From NCBI GenBank assembly GCA_947561395.2, contig OX387189.1:26722329-26786328 (forward strand): 64,000 nt of DNA. Reading direction: 5' to 3'. Positions within the stretch are counted from its first letter, which is position 1, and each line of letters starts with the position of its first letter. This DNA is from Buxus sempervirens (Eukaryota; Streptophyta; Magnoliopsida; Buxales; Buxaceae). The notes under the pieces are model-generated. The model searched no databases and was not told where the DNA came from. It worked only from the letters and a program-made list of their open reading frames with translations. Shown here one piece after another: positions 11,901 to 23,438 of this stretch. The translations under genes were made by a program, and so were the position numbers.

Positions 11901-12931
11901 GCCAACCACTCTGGATATTGAGTTACTTGCAAGAATCCGGCATCCAACTGCTTGGTGACCTCTTCCTTGATCTTCAGGGCCCATTCCGGCTTCGTGCGCC
12001 TGAGCTTCTGTTTCACAGGTACAGCCTCAGACTTTGTTGGTAACTGATGCACAACCAAGTCCGTGTCTAACCCGGGCATATCCTCGTATGACCATGCAAA
12101 CATGTCAGAATAAGATTTAAGAAAATCAAACATCTGTTTTCTCAATAATGGTGATAGCTTTTTACCAATTTGGAGGATCCTTGGTTGTGCTATTTCACCT
12201 ATGTCAATTGGCTCGGTTTCCTCAATATTGACCTGGGGACCCTTTTCATGCCTTTCCAATGCATGATGGAATTCTAGCGGGGTCTCCCATGATTCATCGT
12301 CGTCCTCATGCTCGAAAGGCTCACAGGGGACGATGTTTGAATCTTCTTGCTGTGATGGGCGAGTGCCCCAATCTGACTTGTAGAGTTCTTGCTCGTTTTC
12401 AAGATTGGACACTGGCTCATGCATTTCATTTATTATTGCCATCTGCACTGGCTTTTCAATTTCTTGTTGTTCTTTTTGTTCAATTATGGCAATTTCATTA
12501 CCTATCCCGTGCCCTAGATCTTCCAGGTGTGCGTCGGGATTGACACTAAGATTGCGATGCTCAAGTTGCTTATTTTTATTATTTTTATTTTCAAACAGAT
12601 GCAAGTAGTATGAAGCATTCAGATATTCATTGAAAATTTCAGCAATAGCTACAACAGAAATTTCAGAGGTGACAGAAACCCCCTTTGGGATAGCAGCTTT
12701 GCTGATTGCAGAAGGCGTGGCGCTCCAGTTCTTCAGTGATGCCTCGGCTTCCTTGTTGATGGCAATCGTCTTCCTTGGCTCTCCTACTAGCACCATGTTG
12801 GCGCTCTCGTCAGAAGAAATGTAGATAGGATCCTGTGCTGCACCTCCTACCGGCTTGTTCTGGCTTCTCTCTGATCGGGGGCCAGACTCTGACAATACCC
12901 TTACCCATGATCCACTGAGGGCGATTGCCAT
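8995..12931 (-). pseudogene. pol: Element A pol: RT, two RNases H, integrase (disrupted)
   Basis: A 1099-residue open frame starting at 12931 carries a linker (1-284), reverse transcriptase with YVDD at about residues 458-461, a degenerate Ty3-type RNase H, then a second RNase H of the Tat-lineage type with acidic residues near 760, 798, 822 and 872. The integrase zinc finger (H, H, C, C near 981-1022) and first catalytic Asp (about 1051) follow. RT motifs FMDGFSGYNQI and MPFGLKNAG are intact, unlike in B. The frame is lost near 9648, where about 56 bp present in B are deleted. That removes the second integrase Asp and shifts the frame; the rest (catalytic Glu region and the GPF-containing C-terminus) reads on at 8995-9663. 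The integrase is therefore inactive. Confidence 0.9.
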
Positions 12932-15900
12932 TGGTATCTCGACCTCGGGTCGCGCATATGCGATGGTGACTTCGTTGGCTGGGTCAACTCTGGGGGTGCA
13001 AACATTATGGGTATTCCAGTTGGTATATCAGGCACTGTAGAAGAGTAAGCTGGTGGTGCCCATTTGCCGTAAGCTGCATGGTACACCTCTTTCGATATTG
13101 GCCCTAGCACTTGGGGCATGCTACGGAACATGCAGTTCAAACCATCGCGAGTTCCGGGGTGCGGGATATATGGAGGTGGAGGAGGCGACCTTGGCCTGTG
13201 GGTTGGCGCTCCTGAGCTGTCTCGCCCTTCCATCATGCAGACATACATGATTGGACCTTCTTCTTTGGATTCTTCCAGGGGAGCAGGTGGCGGCACTTCC
13301 ATCACAATTGCAGAGTTGATCGGGATCCCATCAGGGATGAACTGCTCATCTGGTGGGGCGAAGGCCATGGTGACCTCGTCAATCGAGTCCAGGGCGACCA
13401 GTGCTGGCAGGCCATCTGGCGATCCCTCAGGAGCCAATGGGTCTACTTGCACTATATCTCCAATCATTTCCATGGATGGTGGCTCCTCCCAGAGCATCTG
13501 AGCTAGGCCTTGCAGGTAGTCTTCTTCTGCGGCAGGGGTGTCCAAAAACTCATCTCCCCATCCTTGAGGGACTATGTTCTCAATGGCTTGGGCCGCCTCA
13601 CGCTCCATGTTAGTGAAACGGTGGTATAAGTTCTCGTGCACGCATATGGGCCAGTGGGGGTCTCTTCCTTCAGTTCTGGCTCTTTTCCTTTCGGCACGGT
13701 TCCCAAGGAGTCGGCAGTAGTCTTCTGGCTATGTTCTGAACCCCAATCCAAACCCAGTAGTCTGCTCATAAGGTTGGATGGCTGCCTTAATTCCCTGCTT
13801 ATACTTGCCCAATCCATCGCCGGCTCTGAGACCCCGGTCTGCGCAATCAGCAGCGCTAAACATGTACTTTCTCCTCCTCTTCGCGAGTCGCTGCGCTCTT
13901 TCAGACTCCGGGATATGATTCACTTGCACCATCTCCACTGCCTGGAAATTGAGGTTGGTGGGCAACTCATAGTCCACATAGGGTACTCCAACCCTCTCAA
14001 ACTCCCGGTGATCCTCCGCATGCACTGTAATCAACTCGTTGCCCGATATAAATCGGACCATTCTGTGTAGTGTGGAAGATACTGCTCCTGCCTGATGCAG
14101 CCAAGGCCTCCCGATCAGCAAGTTAAACGAGGCGTTGATATCCATGAGTTCAAACTCCATGGTAAAGGGCCTATCTGCAATTATGATCACTAGAGTGACT
14201 TCTCCCAGTGAGTCTCTTCTGGCATTGTCGAAGCCTCTAACGTTATGAGCGCTTGGCTTGATCATTGAAGGACTTAGTTGCAGGCTATGGAACGTCCTCA
14301 TTGGACATATATTCAGTGCCGACCCGTTGTAAATCATGGCACGTTTTACGATGACGTCGACGCACTTCACTGTGATGTAAAGCGGCTCAGTGTGGTCACA
14401 GCCCTCAGGTGGCAGATCTGCTGCAGAAAAGGAGATGGCCTGGGGTGCCATGATCACTGACACCACTGCCCCTAGCTGCTCAGGATCGATGCTTTCTGGC
14501 ACGTGTGCATCCCCTAGGACCTTCATTAACACTGCCCTGTGCTTTTCCGAATCAATCAGAAGTCGCATTATGGAGATCTGGGCAGGCACCTTGTTCAACT
14601 ACTGGAGGATGTCGTACTCTGGCGTGAAGACACTAAGGTGTAAATCTATAATTTCCTCTTCGGTGGCCCTCCCCTTTATCTTGAGGGTCTGTGGCGATTC
14701 AGTGACCACATCCTTCCCTTTTTCTTTCCTTTTTGCTTCTGCCTCCGCTCCTTCCTCTGGTGCGGGTGGTTGATCGGTGTTTACGTATCGATTGGATCGG
14801 GTGATTCAATCGATTTCTACTTCAATGGTGGTTGTGGTGGATGTAGCTTGATGGTGGAAAGGTTGGGTGGGATAAGGTGGTGGTACGACGTTGTACAAGG
14901 GTGGCTCCAGGTTAAGCTTGGAAAGGTTCAGGGTAGGTGGTTCGAATGAAAGGTAGAAGCGGTCTTGTGGGGGCGAGTCCATGATGTCGTGGATGTTGAG
15001 GGTTAAAGGGCTAGGGTGAGAGATGGGGGTTGGGTAGAAGAATTCTTGGTTTTCGGATGGGTGGAAGTGCACCAGAGGGAAACCTGTGGGGGAGTCACCG
15101 CCATCTCCTTTGATGACGTTCACTGTCTCACTCTCTTCTGCTGATGTATCATCTGAGTCTGTATCAGCAGACTCGTCCGAGATTTCGTACGGATCTGGCA
15201 AGTTTGCGAGTTTAGGAGTGGATGGTGGTTCCTCTCCTTCCGCGGCATGAGGGGGGACGAACCACTCATGCATGTTGTATGGGAGGGTTGACCGTGATGC
15301 GTTTACTGTCAACCAGGTCCTGGATGTCGTGCCTTAGGTCCCAACACCGATTGGTATGGTGCCCTGGAGCACCAGAGTGGTACTCGCACCGCTCCGCCAC
15401 ATTGTAACTCCTAGCGTTGACCAATCTGGGGTTCGAGGGTTTAACTTGTACGTACCCCTTCTTCAGCAAAGTTGGTAGTAACTCTGCTGGCGCATACGGG
15501 AGTGGAGTGAAAACCCGTTTCATCTTGGCCTCCATCTCCTCTCTCGTCCTCCTTACCCCTTGATAAGCGGTCTGTCCGGTCCCTTGAGGTTCCACTGCCT
15601 CTAGCCCTTGAGAGAAATGGTGGGGTTGTGCGGGGTATCCATAGTTCACCGCTTGCTGTTCTGACCTCCTGGGCTCTTGCCCTTGGTTTCTGCTACCTAG
15701 TCCTGTTACTGGCCTCCTCGGTGCGGCACTTTGCCCACTGCCATCTATCTTTCCGGCCCTCACTGCGTCTTCAATCCGATCCGCAGTCAAGATCAGGTCA
15801 TTGAAGTTCGACGTACTCTGCCCCAGCAGCAGAGTGAAGAAAGGTTGGCCCAATGATGTGATAAACAATGACGTCATCTCTTGTTCTAGCAACGGCGGCT

Positions 15901-16802
15901 GTACCAATGCTGCCAATTCCTTCCATCGCTTGGCATATTCTCTCACTGACTCCTGACTCTTCTTAGCCAGCCTCTGCAGTTCTGCCCTAGTCTGTACAAT
16001 CTGACTATTTAGGCGGTACTGCTGGATGAAGACTGCTGCCAGGTCATTCCACGTCTTTATCTTGGCCTTGTCCAGACTTAAGAACCAAGAGTAAGCGGCC
16101 CCAGTTAACGACTTCTGGAAGAACTGCACCATGATCCGTTCTTCCTTGGCGTACTGGCACATGTCGCCTGAGTATGACCTTAAATGGTTCAATGGGCAGC
16201 CGGTGCCGTCAAATTGGTGCAACTCAGGGCATTTGAACTTAGCCGGGAGTTGGATGTCCGAAAAGAAACAGTGGCTTTCCAGGGTAGCCTCACTCTGCAC
16301 TGTGCTAGGTTGGAGTTGTTTGAGCTACTCCTTCAAGGAGGCCATTTCTGTTCTATTCTCTTCCCTTACTGCTGTCAGCTTCTCCTCAAACTGGACCTCC
16401 TGGGCTCTGTACCAATCCTCATCGCCTTGTCCCAGATGGATAGGCAGAAATTGATCTTGTTGTGCCACATGAAATGGTGCTGCCAGTGGTGGTGGTGGTG
16501 GTGCTATGGGAGGGGGGTTCATTGGACGCGGCGGTGGCATCGCCTCCGCTGGTGGTAGGAACTGTGGCTGCGGCTACTAGGCAACTGGTACCACTGGCGG
16601 GGCCTGCCTCAATTCTCTCAGCTCTGTCATCAGTTCTTGGATGATGGAGCTCATGCTATCCATTTTCTGCTGCATCTCATTGACCACTTGGGCATGACTG
16701 GACTCTGCCGGATGCTGCCCTGGCGGCGTCTGTTCTCCTTGCTGTTCCAATTCGAGCCTTCTCCTCGATCTTAGCAGGTATGGACTTTTGAAAGCAATTT
16801 TG
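12932..16802 (-). pseudogene. gag-pro: Element A gag-protease (heavily disrupted)
   Basis: Remnants in order on the minus strand: Gag N-terminal part (to about 16325), Gag core and zinc knuckle (16300-15266), acidic linker (15312-14806), protease and G-patch-like segment (14598-13729) and a proline-rich linker (13641-12901). Lesions relative to B include paired TAG codons at 16575-16580, TAG at 16325-16327 (shared with B), loss of about 500 bp near 15288, TGA at 14806-14808 (from CGA), TAG at 14599-14601, and frameshifts near 13740 and 12930. The protease active-site Asp is replaced by Tyr (codon 14329-14331). The ATG used as B's likely start is TTG here. Element C is inserted at the start of this gene. 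Confidence 0.88.
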
Positions 16803-16807
16803 GTACC
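16803..16807. repeat. Left target-site duplication of element C (GTACC)
   Basis: GTACC directly precedes the LTR start TGTAGACACC and recurs at 36462-36466 directly after the 3' LTR. B has an uninterrupted ggtacctgg at the same place (about 57149-57157). Confidence 0.92.
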
Positions 16808-17014
16808 TGTAGACACCCCAAATTGCACAAACAATCATTATCTCCTTGAAAGCCAGCACAGAAATTGAAGAAAATGAATTTTTACCTGTATCCGACAACT
16901 TAGGCTAGATACTGTAGACACCCCAAATTGCACTGTCAAAATGATCAATAATCATCAAAAATCATTATCTCCTTGAAAGTCAGCACAAAAATTGAGGAAA
17001 ATAAGTGTTAACCT

Positions 17015-17156
17015 GTATCCGGCAACTCAGGCCGGATACAAGTACTCCTCTTTGTATCCGGTGGCACATACCGGATACAAGAGAGCTTTAGTGTATCCGG
17101 TATTATATACCGGATACCTTAAGGCCCTTGTGTATCCGGCCTGATATGCCAGATAC
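17015..17156. repeat. ATCCGG palindrome array in C 5' LTR U3
   Basis: Four units at 17015-17039, 17054-17078, 17093-17117 and 17132-17156, with arms GTATCCGG and CCGGATAC (last unit imperfect). They lie 175-320 bp upstream of the TATA motif. The 3' LTR has three counterparts at 34285-34309, 34324-34348 and 34363-34387. Confidence 0.9.
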
Positions 17157-17331
17157 ATAAGTTTTGCTCAAAAATTAAAGTTTTGCTAAAAAATTAGGGT
17201 TTTCCGAGAGAAATCACTTTTTGCCATCATATCCCTCATTAAATGAGGGGAAATCTCTGAAACAGCCTTAGGGTTAAGGTTGGTGGGTTCTAGACATTAA
17301 GTTGTGTCTACCAACAACCCTAGCTTTTGCC

Positions 17332-17340
17332 TATAAATAG
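17332..17340 (+). promoter_or_regulatory. Putative TATA box of C 5' LTR
   Basis: TATAAATAG, repeated at 34543-34551 in the 3' LTR. About 115 bp downstream both LTRs have caggtaagcctca followed by a pyrimidine-rich stretch ending in tag, which could be a short intron in the leader; this is inference only. Confidence 0.65.
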
Positions 17341-20305
17341 GAGGCTCTTCCTTAAGCAAATGGCCATTAACTCTTGCCTTGAATTCTCGCCAAGAAGACC
17401 TCCAAGAGAAGAGGGAAACCGCTGCGGGATTGCTTCCAGAACCCCAGGTAAGCCTCAACCTCTTCTTATTTTCTGTCTTTACATTTCTAGATCTAGATCT
17501 CTTCTTCTACCTTTCTGTAGAATAAGGCCTTCTATGTGTATGAAAATCCTTCCCCGGCTCAAAGTATCTCGAGACTCCCCCTAGCCGTAAAACGTGAAGG
17601 CGGGATCTAGGAGAAACGAGACTGGGGATTGACCCTAGTACTAGAACCCTATTTGCATAAGCCTTTTGATTGATTGTAAACCGTTTCATATTCAAAGTAC
17701 CCTTGATTATCTTGAAGAACCGTGTTTAACGGGGAGAGAGAACAAAGGGAAACGATAATGGAGCGGAACCCTAGGCTGTTTTAGAACCTTATTTTGATGA
17801 ATATGTATGCATGCTACGTTGTTGTATTGATCTTGTATGGCTTTTCACACTTGCACATACATCGCACTATTTTGGCGGGATAGGCTCACATTTGGGGATT
17901 TATTACTTTTATTGTGATAAATCTCAAATAAATGGCCTCAATCAATTCTGGAATGTCTTTAAATGATTTTTAAAGGTTTTGTGTTCATCTTGTACGAATT
18001 GCACACACTTTGTCACAGTTTTGCATTAGTTTTACTCAAAATAGGCTTTACTTGACAGCAACTGTACCCTGACTTCGGACACTCGTAACTTCATTGTCCG
18101 GAATTTTGGAGTGATTCTAGAACCATGGGAAAGGTGAGGCTGTCTAGTTTATGTCCACCAAATTTCATTAATTTCAATCAAGCAGATTTTTGACACCTCT
18201 CTGTCGAAGTTGATTGGACAGTTCAGGTTCAAATACAGAACTTGTCACTTCAACGGAGCGCCATGTGTTCGTTGTAAGTCCGATTCGAGTGATTTTTGTT
18301 TCTGGGCACTCCTTTATGAGTCTATTTTTAAATCCAATTGATTTCATAATTTTTTGATTTAAATTGTGTCGTGGAGAGCAGAGTTACTCAGAACTACTCA
18401 ACAGCACTTTTCTGGGTCAATCTGTGATCCTCGGGGCCTGTTCGGGAAGTCACCCAAGGCACATCCGAATGAGTTTTTGTATGAGGCTAGTTTCTTTTGA
18501 AAGATGGCCATACAGACTTCATTGACACCAAATTTTACGGATTTCTATGGAGTAGATTTTTCTAGGTGATTTTCCAAAATTGCGTACTTGCTACTTTTGA
18601 TTTTCTCCGGCAGCAACTTTAAAAGAGCCATAACTCTTAGGATTTCAACCGGAATTGATTGAAATTTTGCATGAGACTATTATTTACCATAATCTTTCAA
18701 ATGGATTTGGTTTGATTCAATTTAAAATTGGATTTGAATGATTTCAAGACAAATGGCATTACTTTTTACCAAATTTCCCGGATTTGCCTCAACTTGGTTT
18801 TGTGCAACTTGTGCTTTGACTTCCATCTTTTTGTGATATTCCAGAATTGATATTGACATAAAAGAAGACCTAGAATCCCTGTGGATTCCTCATGTGAAAA
18901 TATCACATATTGGCTTAATTCTTTTCTAATGTTTTTAATGATTTTTAGCAAGCTTTCTTATCTTTTTTGCACGAACAAACACTTGACAACCACCTTGTGT
19001 GGGTGAATGGGGGTGCCTAACACCATCCCCCGTTCATAATCTAATCCTCTTACCCATCTCTGGATTTGATTTTCAAGTAGGGTTATTTTTACCCTAGAAT
19101 TTGCTTTTTAACCCTTTTTGCTTATTTTTGATGATTTTGGTGTCCATTTTCACCTCTAAATTCTAAATGGTGGCGACTCTCCCAATTTTGCGTCGAGCCC
19201 GTGTGCTGATGGAGGGGAGATAATCTCCGGTGATTTTTCCCGTGTCTCACAATGTGCGCGCGTGGGAAACGCGGCGCGGGGTAAATTCGGAGTCGCCACC
19301 GCCTGATGGGGTGCAGGCGGACACCTGGGTGCCTAATCTTGTCTATTAAGGCTCTTGGGTCTGCGGCTTTGAGATTCTAAGGTTGGTTCTCGGTTGTGGG
19401 CTGGGGAAGTCCGTAGACGCCCCAGTCCACCCCGTCGGATGACGGGTCCCGTGGGTTCCCTGATTTGAGTCAGCTCTCTTGCTTGGTTCTCACCCGATTC
19501 CTAATCCAGCAGGTATTTAAGTTAAGTCTCGGCGGGACCACCTGAGTGGTGTGGGTCCCTTTAGTTGATTTTATCCTTTCTTAACTTAAGTGATCGGGGT
19601 CTGTTTGGGGTGGGCCCTGTTGGAAGGCCCGACCGGTGTCCTGGATGGGCTTGAGTTGGCCCGTGTGCCCTTGGTGGGCCTCTGCCTAGCCCTAGAAGGC
19701 CCTGTGGGCTTTGGGTAATGAGTTGGTTTTAAGGTCCAAGTTTGATTATTAAGTTGCTTTTATGCAAGTGGTGGGCCGGATTGATTTGTGGGCCCCTTAG
19801 GTGGGCCCACATGGTGGCCAAGAGTATTTTAGACTTATCTTATTTACATTTGAGTCAAATTATTTTGGGACATTGGGCTTGGGGCCCATAGTCCGGTTTT
19901 GGGCTTTGATAACCCCAAATTCGATGAAGTTAGGGCTTGAGCCCTTCCTTGGCTTAGTTGGTGGGCTTTGGCGGGCCCGGCAGGCCCTAGCCCATGGTCT
20001 CGGCCAAACCAGGCAGTTTATGCATTCATGTATATGACAAGACTTGGGTGGGCCGCATTGGGTTTGGCCCATCCGATTAGATTGGTTCTTTTTACTTAGA
20101 TTTATTTAATTAGCATGCTTTGGAGTTCATTGGGCTTGGTGGGCCCCATTGGAAGGCCCACTATTGTACCAAGTTGGACCGATCGGTCCGAGTTCCAAGT
20201 TGGGTTTCCGGGTGGACCGGAAACCCTGCTGGTTCAATGGTTTTGACACAAATCATCCACAATTCGGCAAGGGATAAAAAATATGCAAAATTCATGCTGC
20301 TGTGT

Positions 20306-20449
20306 GTATCCGGCAACTCAGGCCGGATACACAGGGTCTGCAAGTGATCCGGCCAGCGTGGCCGGATACACAGAGGCCCTAGGTTATCCGGCCTTAGTTG
20401 CCGGACATACCTAGGCCTCAGGTGATCCGCCCTGAGTTGCCGGATCACC
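20306..20449. repeat. ATCCGG palindrome array in LTR D U5
   Basis: Four units at 20306-20330, 20345-20369, about 20384-20409 and 20421-20449. The outer arms vary: GTATCCGG pairs with CCGGATAC in the first, and GTGATCCG with CGGATCAC in the last. Confidence 0.88.
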
Positions 20450-21318
20450 CTAAAATGGCCATTTTGGGTATTCTGCCACTTGGGATGACTTCCTGGGGTT
20501 CCCAGGAACATCTTAAGAGTCTTGTGGGCTCCTGGATGAGCCCACGTATGTTCAGGTTTGGGAGAAGCCACACTTGGCTTCTCCTTTTGGATCTCTTCTA
20601 GCAAAAACCAATGGGGGTTTGGGGGTGACGGAGCATGCTTGCACACAAAAGAAAACAGCAGTAAGATATTAGAATGAGTCATGCATCGGACAAGTAAAAT
20701 TTTGAAGAAAGGAGAGAGGATGGGGCTTATCATGGGGATACATTTGATTACATACCAAGGGGGAACATGCTCCTCCCGAAAATACCTTAAGCTAAATCTC
20801 CAAACAGGAAATACAGCATATTAGAATGCATCTAAGACTGGACTTTTTGTGCCTCTTAAACTATCCCTACGTGGGTACCATACTTGTGGTGATTCCATGC
20901 CATGAGAGGAACACCAAAATATACACAAATCATGCTAGAACCAGGCCATGCAGAACAAGAAAACAAATGGAAGCATATATTTTCAGAAAAATCTAGATTT
21001 AATGTATGTTGAATACAATGTGTTAGGGAACAATACCTGAGGGTTCTTGGCCTCTTGAGCAACGTATGGGTACCTCCTTGGGGCTGGACAGCAGCTAGAA
21101 GTCCTCCTCCTTGAGCACAGCAGCTTCCTCAGTCCTTATTTCAGTGAGAATGGAGAGGAAGAAGAAAGGAGAGGGTGGGTGAGCCTTGGAGTAAGGCTTG
21201 GATGGCTTAGGGGAGCCAAGGGTAGCCAAAAGGAAGAGGTTTCGGAGCAGGGGGTCTGAGGGAGGAAGGGTGGAAACAGAAAAAATGAAGCCAACCCCGG
21301 ATATGAGCTGCTGGTTTG

Positions 21319-21327
21319 CTATTTATA
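21319..21327 (-). promoter_or_regulatory. Putative TATA box of solo LTR D
   Basis: The minus strand reads TATAAATAG, 12 bp downstream (in transcription direction) of the first promoter-side palindrome. Confidence 0.6.
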
Positions 21328-21338
21328 GGCAACTTAAT

Positions 21339-21584
21339 GTATCCGGCAACTCAGGCCGGATACACTAAGGCCTATTCGTATCCGGACTTGAAGTCCGGAT
21401 ACACTAGCTCCCCTTTGTATCCGGCAACTCAGGCCGGATACATGACTTAATCATTTCAAAATTTAATGCCGCCGCGAATCTGTCGGCCAAGTGGCGCGAA
21501 TTTCACGCGAATATCTTTATGTATCCGGTCTTCAAGTCCGGCTATGAAGGATAGGCAGTGTATCCGGTATATGTGACCGGATAC
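21339..21584. repeat. ATCCGG palindrome array upstream of the LTR D TATA box
   Basis: Five units at 21339-21363, 21378-21402, 21417-21441, 21521-21545 and 21560-21584. Loops include caactcagg, acttgaagt, tcttcaagt and tatatgtga; several loops are themselves partly self-complementary. Confidence 0.9.
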
Positions 21585-22296
21585 AAATCGAAAAATTACG
21601 GATTTGCCCTTCGACTTGACCGACTCGATCGATTCGACCAATTTGACCCTTTTTGATATCTACGGATCGCCCGTACGAAATTTTTATATTTAAGATTTAG
21701 TCCCTGAGATATTTTGCTGCGTTGGCTGCCACGTGTGCAGTTCCTGCGCCACGTGTGCAGTTCCGACTTTTGCTACTCGGAAACTTCGACAGATCATATC
21801 TCCTTCACCTGAACTCTGATTTGAGCAAACTCAATCGTGTTAAACTCGTATCGGAGCCCTCTATTTAATGACGTGGGGCTAAACACTTGGCACAGATTCC
21901 GAGAAAAAGTCAACTTTTGGCTTTTCCTTAAGTTTGACTGCCCTTAGAACCTTCATCCGGACTCCGATTCCTGCAAACCCAGTTGCGCTGGAACCGTGTC
22001 GGGATTCTCTATCCATTGGGGTAAAGTAAGGTATTCGGCACGGAAATCAAGGAAAAGTCAACTCTTAGCTTTTCCTTAAGTTTGACCGCCCGCAGAACCT
22101 TCATCCGGACTTCGATTCCTGCAAACCCAGTTGCGTTGGAACCGTGTCGAGATTCTTTATCCAATGGGATAGATCAAGGTGACTAAATTTTATCTGATTA
22201 AAAGGTCAACTTTCCACCCCTCAGGGTTTGACTTCTTGGCCGGGTTTTGCATTTCTGGCTTTTCGGGAGCGCAAAAATGAGGTGCTTACACACAAC

Positions 22297-22315
22297 TGGC
22301 GACTCTGCTGGGGAC
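22297..22315 (+). other. Primer-binding site of element C
   Basis: TGGCGACTCTGCTGGGGAC, beginning with the TGG expected opposite a tRNA 3' CCA. It is the same type as in B (61826-61845) and A (39762-39780), and resembles sites attributed to tRNA-Arg in Tat/Ogre elements. Insertion of LTR D separated it from C's 5' LTR. Confidence 0.85.
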
Positions 22316-23438
22316 TTATGGATTTAAGCCATTTTGTGTATATTCATGCTTTTTCTTTACTTTTGAATGCTTGTTATTTTGTTTATTTTGCTTGTGTATG
22401 TTGAATCTCAAATCTAATTTGTATGATTAGAAAATTCACATGGATAAAGGCATGGGCATGTTGCTTGATTTTTGTTTAAAGGAAAAACCCATATTGTTAT
22501 ATGACTTTGCTATATTATGTGATTAGCATATGTTATTTTGGGGTTTCAATGCCATGAGCTAAAAAAAAAATACAATATTTGAAATCTGGAAATTTTGTGT
22601 TTCTCTTGGGTATTCAAGTATGTTTCCCATGAATAAAACTTTTTTTGTGCTTAATGTTTGTATAATGCCATGCCTTTGATTTGGGGTATAGGGGGACTTG
22701 ATTTGAGCATAAAAACCAAGAGCATGAAATCTGGAATTTTAGTGTACATTGTGGGATTTTTTCAACATGTTTTCACCAATATACCATGTCAAGTAGTTGC
22801 TAAATTTTTATACATTAATTTGGGGTATGAGTGATGCACTTTTGAGCATGAAAAATCTGGAAATTTTAATGTATTTTGGGGAGATCTTAAGCATGTTTTA
22901 CCTCATTGAAACACTTTTGAACCATGTCAAGTAAGTGCTAAATTTTTGGGCTTCAATTTGGGTAGAAATGGTACACTTTGAGCATGAAAAAAAGCATGAA
23001 AATCTGGAATTTTAGGGAATGCTTTTGGGTTTCAAGCATGCTTCCATGGTTTAATTGTTGTTTGCACAAATAACATGTTTGTATACCACTTTTTGGGCAT
23101 GTAATATTTTTGTGCATATTTGGTTGCTTTGGTTCTCTTGCTTGCTTGTATTTAGCTTCATTATATTGTCATACGTGCCTGGGCTTGAAATTGAATGCAT
23201 GGCTACGAAAAAGAGTGGCAAGGGGCTGGGACGTTGTGAATGTTACCTCAATTTTAAATTGCACTTGAGTACTTTAAACTATTTGCACTGCCTACCCATT
23301 ACCTATAGGAGGTTGAACCATGAATGTGTGTAGCTTGGCGCACCGAGGTCGTGACTTCGGAAAGCGAAAGTGAAAACATTTACCTTAGAATTTGAGTCAA
23401 TGATGTGATGACAATGGGATCTGTGATTCGATTCCGGG
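22316..23438 (+). other. Element C leader, first part, with AT-rich tandem repeats
   Basis: Non-coding. Between about 22550 and 23045 roughly four diverged units of 120-150 bp share 'gagcatgaaaatctgg' and 'aattttagtgta' motifs and a 'ccatgtcaagta' segment. The last five bases (CCGGG, 23434-23438) are the left target copy of solo LTR E. Confidence 0.7.

Larger units (their letters stand above)
16808..19251 (+). repeat. Element C 5' LTR
   Basis: It starts TGTAGACACC and ends GTGTCTCACA. From about 17015 it matches the 3' LTR (34285-36461) closely. The first part differs: here the LTR head is present twice (16808-16913 and 16914-17039), while a segment of roughly 400-500 bp found at about 33760-34280 is missing. 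A TATA motif is at 17332-17340, four ATCCGG palindromes at 17015-17156, and the LTR end is separated from the primer site by solo LTR D. Confidence 0.88.
19253..22290 (-). mobile_element. Solo LTR D (Ogre/Tat-type, related to LTR A)
   Basis: About 3.0 kb from TGTGCGCGCG to GAGGTGCTTACA with no internal region, flanked by the direct repeat CACAA at 19248-19252 and 22291-22295. It has the same plan as LTRs A, B and F: GGGCCC-rich U5, the 25-bp palindrome (20202-20226), ATCCGG palindromes in U5 (20306-20449) and upstream of the TATA motif (21339-21584), paired CACGTG boxes (about 21730-21755), and about three copies of the U3 tandem block (21790-22180). Loss of the internal region implies unequal recombination between the two LTRs of a full element. 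Confidence 0.93.
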
